Positions 1 through 6,568 are shown, counted from the first letter of the stretch. The stretch: 9,975 nucleotides of DNA from Pseudomonadota bacterium (GCA_021827445.1 JAKAVW010000089.1:1-9975), one strand, 5' to 3'. Made by a program: numbers and translations. Notes: generated by a model from the sequence alone, not told the origin.

Positions 1-229
1 GTTCGGAAATATCGATATGCAGCAAAAAGTAAATCTGCGCCATAATCGCTATGCCTGCACAAGCCGAGATGACCATCAACAATCCAAATGGTGGCACGGC
101 ATGCGATGTCACCAAGAAAGTAGCGATGAGCATCAGGATGCTAGAGATCGCGAATCCTAAAAAGTATCCACGGGACGTGGACATCTGTACTTCTGGATGC
201 AACGTTGGATCATCGTGACCGTGGCTCAT
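1..229 (-). CDS. cyoD: Cytochrome bo3 ubiquinol oxidase subunit IV (partial, C-terminus outside window)
   Basis: Reverse-strand reading frame open from the ATG at 229 to the window edge, giving the first 76 residues of a protein that is about 110 residues long in E. coli. CyoD is the small membrane subunit of the bo3 quinol oxidase and helps assemble and stabilise the CuB site in subunit I. The N-terminus is short and His/Asp-rich (MSHGHDD), followed by two hydrophobic segments at about residues 21-42 and 49-71. The second ends in FLLHID, matching the FLHMN end of helix II in E. coli CyoD. The start codon overlaps the cyoC stop as ATGA, so translation is probably coupled to cyoC; only a weak GGGGA precedes it. 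The third helix is cut off by the window edge. Identity rests on these matches plus operon position. Confidence 0.9.
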   Translation of the reverse strand, partial: MSHGHDDPTLHPEVQMSTSRGYFLGFAISSILMLIATFLVTSHAVPPFGLLMVISACAGIAIMAQIYFLLHIDISE

Positions 230-861
230 GACATATATCCCCACAAATAAACGAACACGTAAACAAATACCCAAATAATAGCCTGCAAATGCCAAAACAT
301 ACGCAGTGTTAACAACCGACCTACCACGTCGGTGGTGAAACCTTTGGTCATCACCTGAGCCATCATGACCAGGATCCAGATCAGTCCAAAGAAAATATGA
401 GTGGCGTGTACCTGGGTCAGGACAATAAAGGCAGACATACCCCCACTGGTCGCCACGCCAATGCCCAATGACGCCAGATGCGTCATATCGTGAATATCTA
501 ACATCAAGAACAACACGCCCAATACGAAAGCTGCGAGCAGCCCACTAATCACACCGCTCTTATTCTTGTTTTTAAGTGCGTTCATACCAAAACCGTAGGC
601 CAGAACACTAAGAAACAGAGCCATTGTTTGAACAAAGGTATACCAAGGCTTCACGAAATCAGCCGGGGTAGGGCCACCAAAATAACTATGCTGGTAACTC
701 AGCACGCCATACGCGGCAAAGAGCGTCGCAAACAGCATGCCATCACTAAGCAGGTACATAAAATAACCCAAAGTACGTGTAGCGATTACATCATACTGAT
801 AGTGACCTTTATCCCATAACTCTGCCGTTTTTGGATCCACATTACTGGCGGGAGAACTCAT
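226..861 (-). CDS. cyoC: Cytochrome bo3 ubiquinol oxidase subunit III
   Basis: A 211-residue integral membrane protein of the heme-copper oxidase subunit III family (E. coli CyoC is 204). Five hydrophobic segments are visible at about residues 28-50, 74-94, 104-124, 140-167 and 185-208. Family landmarks include YLLSDGMLFATLFAAY near residue 36, the VHATHIFFGLIWIL stretch in helix IV and the FWHLQAIIWVFVYVFVYLWG C-terminal helix. Subunit III carries no metal and supports assembly and stability of the core and proton uptake. The ATG at 861 has an AGGAG Shine-Dalgarno about 8 bases upstream. The stop overlaps the cyoD start by 4 bp. From memory of the E. coli protein, acidic residues in helix III (MEIYEF) appear here as LDIHDM, a conservative Glu-to-Asp change. 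Identity is secure from the motifs and the cyoA-B-C-D order. Confidence 0.97.
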   Translation of the reverse strand: MSSPASNVDPKTAELWDKGHYQYDVIATRTLGYFMYLLSDGMLFATLFAAYGVLSYQHSYFGGPTPADFVKPWYTFVQTMALFLSVLAYGFGMNALKNKNKSGVISGLLAAFVLGVLFLMLDIHDMTHLASLGIGVATSGGMSAFIVLTQVHATHIFFGLIWILVMMAQVMTKGFTTDVVGRLLTLRMFWHLQAIIWVFVYVFVYLWGYMS

Positions 862-891
862 AAAAAACTCCTCAATCTGTTTCCTTGAATT

Positions 892-914
892 GGCAGCCGA
901 TGGTCTCGGCTACC
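892..914 (-). repeat. Stem-loop in the cyoB-cyoC gap
   Basis: Inverted repeat in the 67-bp space between the cyoB stop and the cyoC start. The arms are 892-900 and 906-914, a 9-bp stem with one G-U wobble on the minus-strand transcript, around a 5-base loop. No T-run follows, so it does not look like an intrinsic terminator. A hairpin here could protect the 3' end of the upstream message or tune the ratio of subunit I to III; that role is inferred. Confidence 0.45.
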
Positions 915-928
915 ACCTGTCAGAGTCA

Positions 929-3076
929 TCAACTGCGATGACCCAACCCTACTGATGAGCCAGGCTGCGACGCTAATGGTGGAAGATCAGAACGCTCATA
1001 GGCTATCGCATCACCCAACACACCGCCACCCACCCGATAATGTTGTTTGCCAATTTGCGCTTCACGGCACATAGCATCTTTTTCCATCTCTTCCAGTTCT
1101 GCAGCTGTAATGATGTAACCCGGATCGCCTTTAAAGGAGCGGTAAATCACGAGCGCCATGATCGCCAGCAGAGAAAGGATACAGAGCCACCAGATACGCC
1201 ATACCAGAGCGAAACCCAATACAAAAGTCAGGCCACCGAGGATAATGGCAACACCGGTATTATTCGGCATGTGAATATCCTCATAGTGATCAGGTTGGAC
1301 ATGATCGATACCATTATCTCGACGCCAAGCCACTTCATCACGCGCACTGATATGCGGCAATACGGCAAAGTTATAAAATGGCACAGGAGAATGGGTAAGC
1401 CATTCCAGGGAACGGGAGGTCCCCCAAGCATCAGCACCAACCCGGTTCTTTGCGTGATCGCGAATGCTGACATACAGCAGCGCAAAAAAAGCAAGGACGG
1501 AAATCATATATACGACAATGCCGAATTCCATTACCAGAAGATAGGGATGCCAAGCGGTGTTAAACACATAATCCAGACGCCGGGTCATGCCCATAAAGCC
1601 CAACATGTACATGGGCACAAACACCAATGTAGTACCTGCGGAAAAAAGCCAGAACATGGTCTTTGCCCAAAACTCATCCAGCTTAAAGCCGAAGACCTTC
1701 GGGAACCAGTAGATCACCGAAGCAAAGATGGCATACACAATCACCAGCAGCATAGAGTGAAAATGAGCGACCACGAAAACGCTGTTGTGAACCATGTAGT
1801 TAATAGCTGGGACAGCCAGCATCATACCAGTCAATCCACCTATCAGCAACAGGAAAAGTGCACCAATAGCCCACAGCATGGCAGCATTAAAGGTCAGGCG
1901 GCCACGATACATGGTAAAAGCCCAGTTAAACACCTTCACACCGGTAGGGATACCGACCAGCATGGTGGCCACACTGAATGCACTGTTGACGTAAGGACCC
2001 GCACCCATGGTAAAGAAGTGATGCAACCAGACCAGCCAGGAAACGCCGGCAATAGCCAAACTGGCCAGCACCATAGTGATATAGCCAAACAGCGGTTTCT
2101 CCGAGAAGGTCGGAAAGATTTCCGACATCATGCCGAAAGCCGGAAGAATCACAAAATACACTTCCGGATGACCCCAGATCCAGAACAGGTTGGTGTAGAG
2201 CATCAAGTTACCACCCAGACCCGCCGTGAAAAAGTGCGCGCCCAAATAACGATCTGCAGCCACTAATCCAAGTGCTACCTGCAATGCCGGGAAAGAGGTC
2301 AGTGCAATCACATTCGCCGAAAGCGAAGCCCAGACAAAGATCGGCAAGCGGCCCCAACTCATGCCCGGCGCACGCATTTTGATAATCGTAGCCAGAATAT
2401 TGATGCCGCCGAGCGTGGTACCCAATGCCACCAACTCCATGGTCCATATCCAATAATCTACACCTACGCCCGGACTATATTGCAATTCAAAAATCGGTGC
2501 ATATCCAAACCAACCGTTGTGTGCGAAATCGCCCACGAAGAGGGAAATCATGATCAACGCCCCGGCCGCCGCGGTAATCCACAGGCCTAGTGCATTCAGA
2601 TAGGGATAAGCCATATCACGTGCGCCAATCTGAATGGGCACAATGATATTCATGAAACCCACCAGCAAAGGGGTTGCTGCCAGCAGAATCATGATCAGGC
2701 CGTGCGCGCTATAGACTTGGCCGAAATGGAACGGAGTCAGATAACCGTGAGTTGCACCAAATACTCCTGAGGAATGCGTACCTACAGCCCAGGCCTGCTG
2801 GGTGCGGATCATCAAGCCATCAATAAAACCACGAAACAGCATCACTAAACCGAGAATGATGTACATTACGCCCAGTTTTTTATGATCCACCGTGGTCAGC
2901 CATTCCTTCCACAGATAGGTCCATTTCCCGTAGTAGGTGATCAGGCCCAGTATAATAATGGTTCCGATAACCACTGCGACAAACAACGGCGCCAGGATGG
3001 GGTTATCATAAGGAATCTGGGACCAGGCAAGGCGCCCCAGCATGGGGTTCCAGCCCCCGGCTAAATCTACGAGCAT
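929..3076 (-). CDS. cyoB: Cytochrome bo3 ubiquinol oxidase subunit I (heme b / heme o3-CuB catalytic subunit)
   Basis: A 715-residue, many-helix heme-copper oxidase subunit I that reduces O2 to water with quinol electrons and pumps protons. Visible residues, by alignment to remembered E. coli CyoB: heme b ligands H125 and H440; heme o3 ligand H438 (AHFH); CuB ligands H303, H352 and H353; cross-linked Y307 and E305 in WGHPEVY; D-channel D154; K-channel K381 (IPTGVK); R499/R500 (MTRR). The quinol-binding set R82, D86, H117 and Q120 (E. coli R71, D75, H98, Q101) is intact. E. coli CyoB is 663 residues. The extra length here is about 11 residues at the N-terminus, about 8 in the loop between residues 95 and 116, and a C-terminal tail of about 33. 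The ATG at 3076 has AGGAGG 8 bases upstream. It lies 18 bp after cyoA in the same operon. Confidence 0.99.
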   Translation of the reverse strand: MLVDLAGGWNPMLGRLAWSQIPYDNPILAPLFVAVVIGTIIILGLITYYGKWTYLWKEWLTTVDHKKLGVMYIILGLVMLFRGFIDGLMIRTQQAWAVGTHSSGVFGATHGYLTPFHFGQVYSAHGLIMILLAATPLLVGFMNIIVPIQIGARDMAYPYLNALGLWITAAAGALIMISLFVGDFAHNGWFGYAPIFELQYSPGVGVDYWIWTMELVALGTTLGGINILATIIKMRAPGMSWGRLPIFVWASLSANVIALTSFPALQVALGLVAADRYLGAHFFTAGLGGNLMLYTNLFWIWGHPEVYFVILPAFGMMSEIFPTFSEKPLFGYITMVLASLAIAGVSWLVWLHHFFTMGAGPYVNSAFSVATMLVGIPTGVKVFNWAFTMYRGRLTFNAAMLWAIGALFLLLIGGLTGMMLAVPAINYMVHNSVFVVAHFHSMLLVIVYAIFASVIYWFPKVFGFKLDEFWAKTMFWLFSAGTTLVFVPMYMLGFMGMTRRLDYVFNTAWHPYLLVMEFGIVVYMISVLAFFALLYVSIRDHAKNRVGADAWGTSRSLEWLTHSPVPFYNFAVLPHISARDEVAWRRDNGIDHVQPDHYEDIHMPNNTGVAIILGGLTFVLGFALVWRIWWLCILSLLAIMALVIYRSFKGDPGYIITAAELEEMEKDAMCREAQIGKQHYRVGGGVLGDAIAYERSDLPPLASQPGSSVGLGHRS

Positions 3077-3094
3077 GTATCGATCCTCCTGTTG

Positions 3095-4060
3095 TTAGTC
3101 GCGGTGTTCAGCGTCTTGCTTCTGCATATATGCCACCATGTTTTCCGTCATCATTGGCGGGATGGACCAGGTTTTTCCATTCATGACCTCGTCGATGACA
3201 TGGTCAAACAAACCATTCTGCACCGATGAGAAATACGCCACCTTATGATGCACATTAATATAAGGTTCCGCGTAATGATTAAAGCTGGTGTAGGTCATCG
3301 AGGTAGGGGACTGCTGCACCTTTTGTACCCATTGGCCAAAGTCGGCTGAACTCAACATTTTGGTCTTGAAAGTCATCCACGAGGTACCCGCACCGGCATA
3401 ATCCGAAGCGATTCCCTGATATTCCCCCATATTGTTGCTTTCCAGCGCATTTTTTGTACGCATGCCGGGCATCACGTCGATCATACCCACTAACTGCGGG
3501 ATAAAGAACGTCGTAGTCACGGCGGTCGAGGTCAAACGGAAAAATACCGGGGTATGTGTGGGCAGCACCAATTCATTGGCTACAGCCATATGATACTGCG
3601 GATACACGAAGAGCCATTGCCAGTCAGTGGCAATCACATCCACCTCCACAGGATCACCATTGGGCTTCATATGATTGGTAATAACTGTGGGATTATAGGG
3701 ATTTATTTCAAAAGTCCCCTTGACGGCAAACCAGGACAAAAAGCCGACAGCGATAATGGGAATACCCCAGACAAACACCTCAATGGTATTGGAATGGGAC
3801 CATGTAGGGTCATATTTCCCCCGGTTTTTACCTTTCTGGTAGCGCCACATAAACCAAATTACCAACAGCGCGGTCAGCCCAACAATGCTCCCCATAATCA
3901 CCACATCTAAGATGAGATAGAACAAATCGGTATCTGCCATCAACCCTTTTGGGTTGAAGATCCAATAGGGGTTACCGGCGCAACCGTTGAGCAGCAGAAT
4001 CGGCGCGAGGGCAGCATAACGCCACCCATTTTTCAGGTTATTCCTCCACTTCACTTGCAT
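3095..4060 (-). CDS. cyoA: Cytochrome bo3 ubiquinol oxidase subunit II (no CuA site)
   Basis: A 321-residue subunit II. The N-terminus has basic residues K4 and R6, a hydrophobic stretch and a lipobox-like LLLNGC, so C27 is the likely lipidated cysteine; Asn at position -2 is atypical. Two membrane helices follow at about 46-73 and 93-114, then a periplasmic cupredoxin domain at about 135-232 and a CyoA-type C-terminal arm at about 238-292 (FGQWVQKVQQSP, VAYFSSVQNGLFDHVI). In cytochrome c oxidases the CuA ligands sit at a His before SFxVP, in a CxExxxC loop and at a following His. Here these positions read VTTTFFIP, ASDYAGAG and TSWM, so CuA is absent, as in quinol oxidases. The start ATG has GGGAG 8 bases upstream. 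It is the first gene of the cyoABCD order; regulation is not obvious. Confidence 0.98.
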   Translation of the reverse strand: MQVKWRNNLKNGWRYAALAPILLLNGCAGNPYWIFNPKGLMADTDLFYLILDVVIMGSIVGLTALLVIWFMWRYQKGKNRGKYDPTWSHSNTIEVFVWGIPIIAVGFLSWFAVKGTFEINPYNPTVITNHMKPNGDPVEVDVIATDWQWLFVYPQYHMAVANELVLPTHTPVFFRLTSTAVTTTFFIPQLVGMIDVMPGMRTKNALESNNMGEYQGIASDYAGAGTSWMTFKTKMLSSADFGQWVQKVQQSPTSMTYTSFNHYAEPYINVHHKVAYFSSVQNGLFDHVIDEVMNGKTWSIPPMMTENMVAYMQKQDAEHRD

Positions 4061-4105
4061 TTACATTTCTCCCTGGCGGACTACAGACCATCCGCAATAT
4101 GACAA

Positions 4106-4121
4106 GATAGCGGTCACTATC
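4106..4121. promoter_or_regulatory. Short dyad upstream of cyoA (possible operator)
   Basis: GATAG at 4106-4110 and CTATC at 4117-4121 form a 5-bp inverted repeat with a 6-base spacer, 46 bp upstream of the cyoA start. The 144-bp gap between the HdeD-like gene and cyoA shows no convincing -35/-10 pair, so cyoA may be read from this gap or from further upstream. The arms are short enough to occur by chance. Confidence 0.2.
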
Positions 4122-4204
4122 CGATTACCTTTCCCGATGCTACGTGCAACTCAGGATTTTTATGTACTCTTTAGCAAATCTGCCACAGGAATGAGACCCG
4201 CGCT

Positions 4205-4582
4205 TTACAGTCCGGCGGCAAACAACTCAATCAAGGCCACACGCGGGAGACTGAAGACGTGCCCAAATCGACGACCTGCTGTTGACGCAATTGGCTCCAG
4301 CGCATGCTCCAACTCATACCGAACATGGTTGCAGAAAAAGCTGCGAAGCATCCGACGATTCAACGCACTGCCCGCATGAGCAGAAACCAACCCGATGAAC
4401 GAATAGGCGCCGTCGAAGAACATATATATGGCGAAAACCCAGACGAGCAGCATCATCGTCTTGTCAAAGGCGATCAGCGAGGCCAGAACAAATAGCAGGG
4501 CGACGCCGCCGCGCACGCTTGGCAGCGGCCAAGAAAACAAGGACAACTGATGAACGGCGGATACCGATGCTTGCGGTTTCAT
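4205..4582 (-). CDS. Short HdeD/DUF308-like membrane protein, probably truncated
   Basis: A 125-residue product. Residues about 22-66 resemble one two-helix module of the HdeD (DUF308) family: an RGGVALLFVLASLI helix followed by LLVWVFAIYMFFDGAYSFIGL, including the typical RG at the helix start and the DG within the second helix. HdeD proteins are inner-membrane proteins linked to acid resistance in enteric bacteria, usually about 190 residues with several such modules. Only one module is present. The tail (about 72-125; RMLRSFFCNHVRYELEHALE and onward) does not look like the family and I do not recognise it. Other frames do not restore a second module. The start at 4582 is chosen because GAGGAG lies exactly 7 bases upstream; a longer form from 4618 lacks such a site. 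The strong ribosome site argues that it is translated. cyoA begins 144 bp downstream. Confidence 0.55.
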   Translation of the reverse strand: MKPQASVSAVHQLSLFSWPLPSVRGGVALLFVLASLIAFDKTMMLLVWVFAIYMFFDGAYSFIGLVSAHAGSALNRRMLRSFFCNHVRYELEHALEPIASTAGRRFGHVFSLPRVALIELFAAGL

Positions 4583-4975
4583 AATCACACTCCTCGCGTT
4601 GCGTACAAAACGCCACATCCACGCAAATAGTACAAACTTATACTTTTAATGCTTATTAACTACCCGGCAGTAAAGTTAGTGCAGGCGAGAGAGCAAAGCA
4701 ATAGAGAGTTGCCCCAAATATTTTTGGGTTTAAGCAAACACCATTAGTGATATATATATATAATATTTTTTTATTATAATATAATTATTATCTAATTATT
4801 GATGTCGTAAAACTAACAATAAAAACAAATGACTATGAAAACACTGCCAACGAAACGCAACCATACTACAAACTACAACAATATTTATTGTAGCATGTCA
4901 ATGTATTTTCTTTCTTGTTCTGAACAAAATTTCCATGGCTAAGACCAAATTTTTATTAAAAATATATTATGATGC

Positions 4976-5003
4976 TTTTATATATAAAACCGGCGGCGCC
5001 GCC
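4976..5003. repeat. Adjacent AT-only and GC-only perfect palindromes
   Basis: Bases 4976-4989 (TTTTATATATAAAA) are a perfect 14-bp palindrome made only of A/T. After two C residues, 4992-5003 (GGCGGCGCCGCC) are a perfect 12-bp palindrome made only of G/C. The junction also marks the sharp right-hand edge of the AT-rich tract. Function unknown: protein-binding sites, a transcript hairpin or a junction scar are all possible. Confidence 0.5.
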
Positions 5004-5058
5004 TCGCACTGCAAAATCACAACATAACGTCGCCCTTACCATATAGACAGAATTCATT

Positions 5059-5080
5059 CTGCAGAACACCCCTTTTGCAG
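5059..5080 (+). promoter_or_regulatory. Stem-loop upstream of the DJ-1/rpiA/pdxH operon
   Basis: Arms CTGCAGAA (5059-5066) and TTTTGCAG (5073-5080) form an 8-bp stem with one G-T wobble around a CACCCC loop. The left arm lies within a perfect 10-bp palindrome at 5057-5066. No T-run follows, so it is not a standard terminator. It lies just upstream of a candidate -10 element at 5091-5096, so it could be an operator. Role inferred. Confidence 0.3.
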
Positions 5081-5090
5081 TCACAGAGGT

Positions 5091-5096
5091 GATAAT
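5091..5096 (+). promoter_or_regulatory. Candidate -10 element for the DJ-1/rpiA/pdxH operon
   Basis: GATAAT matches TATAAT at five of six positions and lies 42 bp before the start codon at 5139. No good -35 is found at 16-18 bp; the hairpin at 5059-5080 occupies that space, which would suit an activator-dependent or repressed promoter. A TTGACT at 5107-5112 also resembles a -35, but its spacing to downstream TA-rich hexamers is too short. Tentative. Confidence 0.25.
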
Positions 5097-5133
5097 TCAC
5101 ATTTCGTTGACTCCTACTGACCATGCTAAACTT

Positions 5134-5137
5134 GGAG
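5134..5137 (+). promoter_or_regulatory. Shine-Dalgarno-like GGAG unusually close to the start of the DJ-1-like gene
   Basis: GGAG lies one base before the ATG at 5139, much closer than the usual 5-10 bases. An in-frame TAA at 5127-5129 excludes an earlier start, and the first beta strand of the family begins right after the ATG, so a later start would remove the fold's core. Translation may be inefficient or may not depend on this site. Confidence 0.5.
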
Positions 5138-5138
5138 C

Positions 5139-5891
5139 ATGGCTACCCAACCTTTCGTCCTGATTCTACTCAGCGCTGCGCAGCGTCTTCGCCTCAGTGA
5201 CGGTACCGAAATAACTACCGGCTTCTGGGCGGAAGAGTTGGTAACACCTTGGCTGATGCTGCGCAAAGCAGGATGGTGGCTCCGGATCGCCACGCCGGGC
5301 GGTGTACCTCCGCCGGTTGATACGGAGAGTCTTGGGTCGGCCGCACTCGGCGGGGATCACGGCAAGGCCGCCTATTTATGCGATACTGTCCGGCAGATAA
5401 CGGAATTACACACACCCGCTGATTTAGATGCGCTGACGAGCAAGGATCTGGACGCTCTAATCGGTGTTTTCATTCCCGGAGGCAATGGGCCGCTCATGGA
5501 CCTCTGTCAGGCACCCGCCGTGGACCGGTTGCTGCGCTACTGCCTGGCGACAGCAAAGCCCATCGCCACCCTCTGTCACGGCACGGCAGCACTCCTCGCC
5601 ACCTGTGACGGGAAAGAACGTTCACCATTCTGCGGACAGCGGGTAGCCTGCTTCAGTGCCGCAGAGGAATCGGCAACATCACTGGCTGGGCGCTGGCCTT
5701 ATACGCTGGAAGATCGCCTGCGGCAGGAAGGCTTCCTGATCAGTGTCGGCGCACCGTGGCAAAGCCATGTCGCCATGGACAGCCTTATCCTCAGCGGTCA
5801 GAATCCGGCCTCTGGGGCGACACTCACCCACGCTTTTATGCAACGCCTCACCTCCACACCGACACACAAAGGAAGAGCACATGAATACTGA
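5139..5891 (+). CDS. DJ-1/PfpI superfamily protein, Hsp31-like class I glutamine amidotransferase fold
   Basis: A 250-residue protein with the order of an Hsp31-type DJ-1/PfpI domain: first strand VLILLSAAQRL (about 7-17); TGFWAEELVTPW (27-38), whose E33 aligns with the catalytic Glu; FIPGGNGPLMDL (111-122); nucleophile elbow IATLCHGTAAL (142-152) with C146 followed by H147; EE at 176-177; a P-x-x-LED-x-L region near 187-194; and LILSGQNPASG (216-226) near the C-terminus. Relatives act as glyoxalase III (methylglyoxal to lactate without glutathione), as reported deglycases, or as holdases, probably in the cytoplasm. Here the family's PGGHG reads PGGNG and the residue after CHG is Thr rather than the common Pro. 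It is first in an operon with rpiA, overlapping it by 11 bp. Exact substrate is unknown; the E33/C146/H147 set suggests catalysis. Confidence 0.88.
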   Translation: MATQPFVLILLSAAQRLRLSDGTEITTGFWAEELVTPWLMLRKAGWWLRIATPGGVPPPVDTESLGSAALGGDHGKAAYLCDTVRQITELHTPADLDALTSKDLDALIGVFIPGGNGPLMDLCQAPAVDRLLRYCLATAKPIATLCHGTAALLATCDGKERSPFCGQRVACFSAAEESATSLAGRWPYTLEDRLRQEGFLISVGAPWQSHVAMDSLILSGQNPASGATLTHAFMQRLTSTPTHKGRAHEY

Positions 5892-6540
5892 TGCACTCAA
5901 AAAAATGGCGGCCGAAGCTGCCCTGCGCTACATCCAACCCGGCATGGTCGTCGGTGTAGGCACCGGCTCCACCACCAACTTCTTCATCGAGGCACTGGGC
6001 GCTGCCAAGATTCATGTAGACGGCTATGTGGCATCCAGTATTGCTACCGAAAACCGCCTCAAGGCACAAGGCCTCAACGTGCTCGACCTTAATGGTACCG
6101 GTGACATTCCAGTTTACGTCGATGGTGCTGATGAGGCCGACCCGCACTTCCGCCTCATCAAGGGCGGCGGCGGCGCACTCACCCGTGAAAAGATTGTCGC
6201 CAGTGCTGCCCGCCTTTTCGTCTGCATTGCGGATGCGAGCAAGGAGAAACCCATGCTCGGCAAATTCCCCCTGCCCGTGGAAGTGATTCCATTCGCCCGC
6301 AGTTTTGTCGCCCGGCAGATGGTGAAGCTCGGCGGCAGCCCCACCCTGCGTAATGGCGTCACGACGGATAATGGCAATGTCATCCTCGACGTTACCGGGC
6401 TTGATCTTTCAGATCCGTTGCAGATGGAAGAAAGCATCAATGCGATTCCGGGTGTGCTGGACAATGGCATCTTTGCCCATCGACGTGCGGATGTGATGCT
6501 GTTCGGCAGCCCTGACGGCGTCATCGAACACCGGGCGTAA
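5881..6540 (+). CDS. rpiA: Ribose-5-phosphate isomerase A
   Basis: 219 residues, the same length as E. coli RpiA. It interconverts ribose 5-phosphate and ribulose 5-phosphate in the non-oxidative pentose phosphate pathway; in a carbon-fixing organism the same step serves the Calvin cycle. Motifs: GVGTGSTTNFFIEAL (25-39) for phosphate binding, SSIATENRL (52-60), and VYVDGADE with D81 and D84, then IKGGGGALTREK with K94 and catalytic base E103. These have the same numbers as the E. coli active-site residues. CIADASKEK, GKFPLPVEVIPFA and TDNGNVILDV follow. The start at 5881 has AGGA about 7 bases upstream and gives the family N-terminus; an upstream in-frame start at 5743 would add 46 residues read from inside the DJ-1-like gene and is rejected. 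It overlaps that gene by 11 bp and precedes pdxH by 28 bp, indicating one operon. Confidence 0.98.
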   Translation: MNTDALKKMAAEAALRYIQPGMVVGVGTGSTTNFFIEALGAAKIHVDGYVASSIATENRLKAQGLNVLDLNGTGDIPVYVDGADEADPHFRLIKGGGGALTREKIVASAARLFVCIADASKEKPMLGKFPLPVEVIPFARSFVARQMVKLGGSPTLRNGVTTDNGNVILDVTGLDLSDPLQMEESINAIPGVLDNGIFAHRRADVMLFGSPDGVIEHRA

Positions 6541-6568
6541 ACCCTAACCATTTGAGTGGAGGAACGAT

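Larger units (their letters stand above)
4583..5138. other. AT-rich divergent intergenic region
   Basis: 556 bp without a convincing gene, between the left-going HdeD-like/cyo unit and the right-going DJ-1/rpiA/pdxH unit. Bases 4750-4791 are 42 consecutive A/T, including (TA)6 at 4751-4762, and the AT-rich character lasts to 4989. Visible elements are an inverted repeat at 4713-4728 (6-bp arms), a tandem ACTACAA pair at 4865-4878, an inverted repeat with 6-bp arms at 4873-4893, a 15-base AT dyad at 4949-4963, adjacent palindromes at 4976-4989 and 4992-5003, and a hairpin at 5059-5080. Both flanking transcription units must start within or near it. The AT tract could act as an UP element, curved DNA or a site for a silencing nucleoid protein. 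No tRNA or recognisable ncRNA is seen. Confidence 0.7.

Noticed and set aside
1040..2266. A 408-codon open frame on the plus strand opposite cyoB
   Set aside because: It lies wholly antisense to a clear, motif-complete cyoB. The His/Gln-rich, low-complexity translation is what antisense reading of a membrane protein gives, and no ribosome site or family likeness is seen.
3095..4060. Assignment of the oxidase as an aa3-type cytochrome c oxidase
   Set aside because: The CuA ligands are missing in subunit II and the R/D/H/Q quinol-site residues are present in subunit I, so it is a quinol oxidase.
4137..4379. An 80-codon plus-strand frame opposite the tail of the HdeD-like gene, considered as a transposase remnant
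   Set aside because: No DDE or other transposase motif, no terminal inverted repeats or target duplication, and no ribosome site. It overlaps a reverse-strand gene with a good start.
4713..4728. Inverted repeat CCCAAA/TTTGGG considered as a terminator
   Set aside because: Only a 6-bp stem with weak GC content and no T-run of note; it lies between divergent genes where no upstream transcript is expected to end.
4751..4762. (TA)6 run considered as a replication-origin unwinding element
   Set aside because: No DnaA boxes or iterons were seen near it and no dnaA, rep or par gene is present. A short TA run alone does not support an origin.
4829..4942. A 37-residue open frame in the AT-rich region (ATG at 4829)
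   Set aside because: No ribosome site, Asn/Tyr/Thr-rich translation expected from AT-rich DNA, and no family resemblance.
5743..5880. N-terminal extension of rpiA from an in-frame ATG at 5743
   Set aside because: It would read inside the DJ-1-like gene, adds 46 residues outside the family length, and the ATG at 5881 has a good ribosome site and gives exactly 219 residues.
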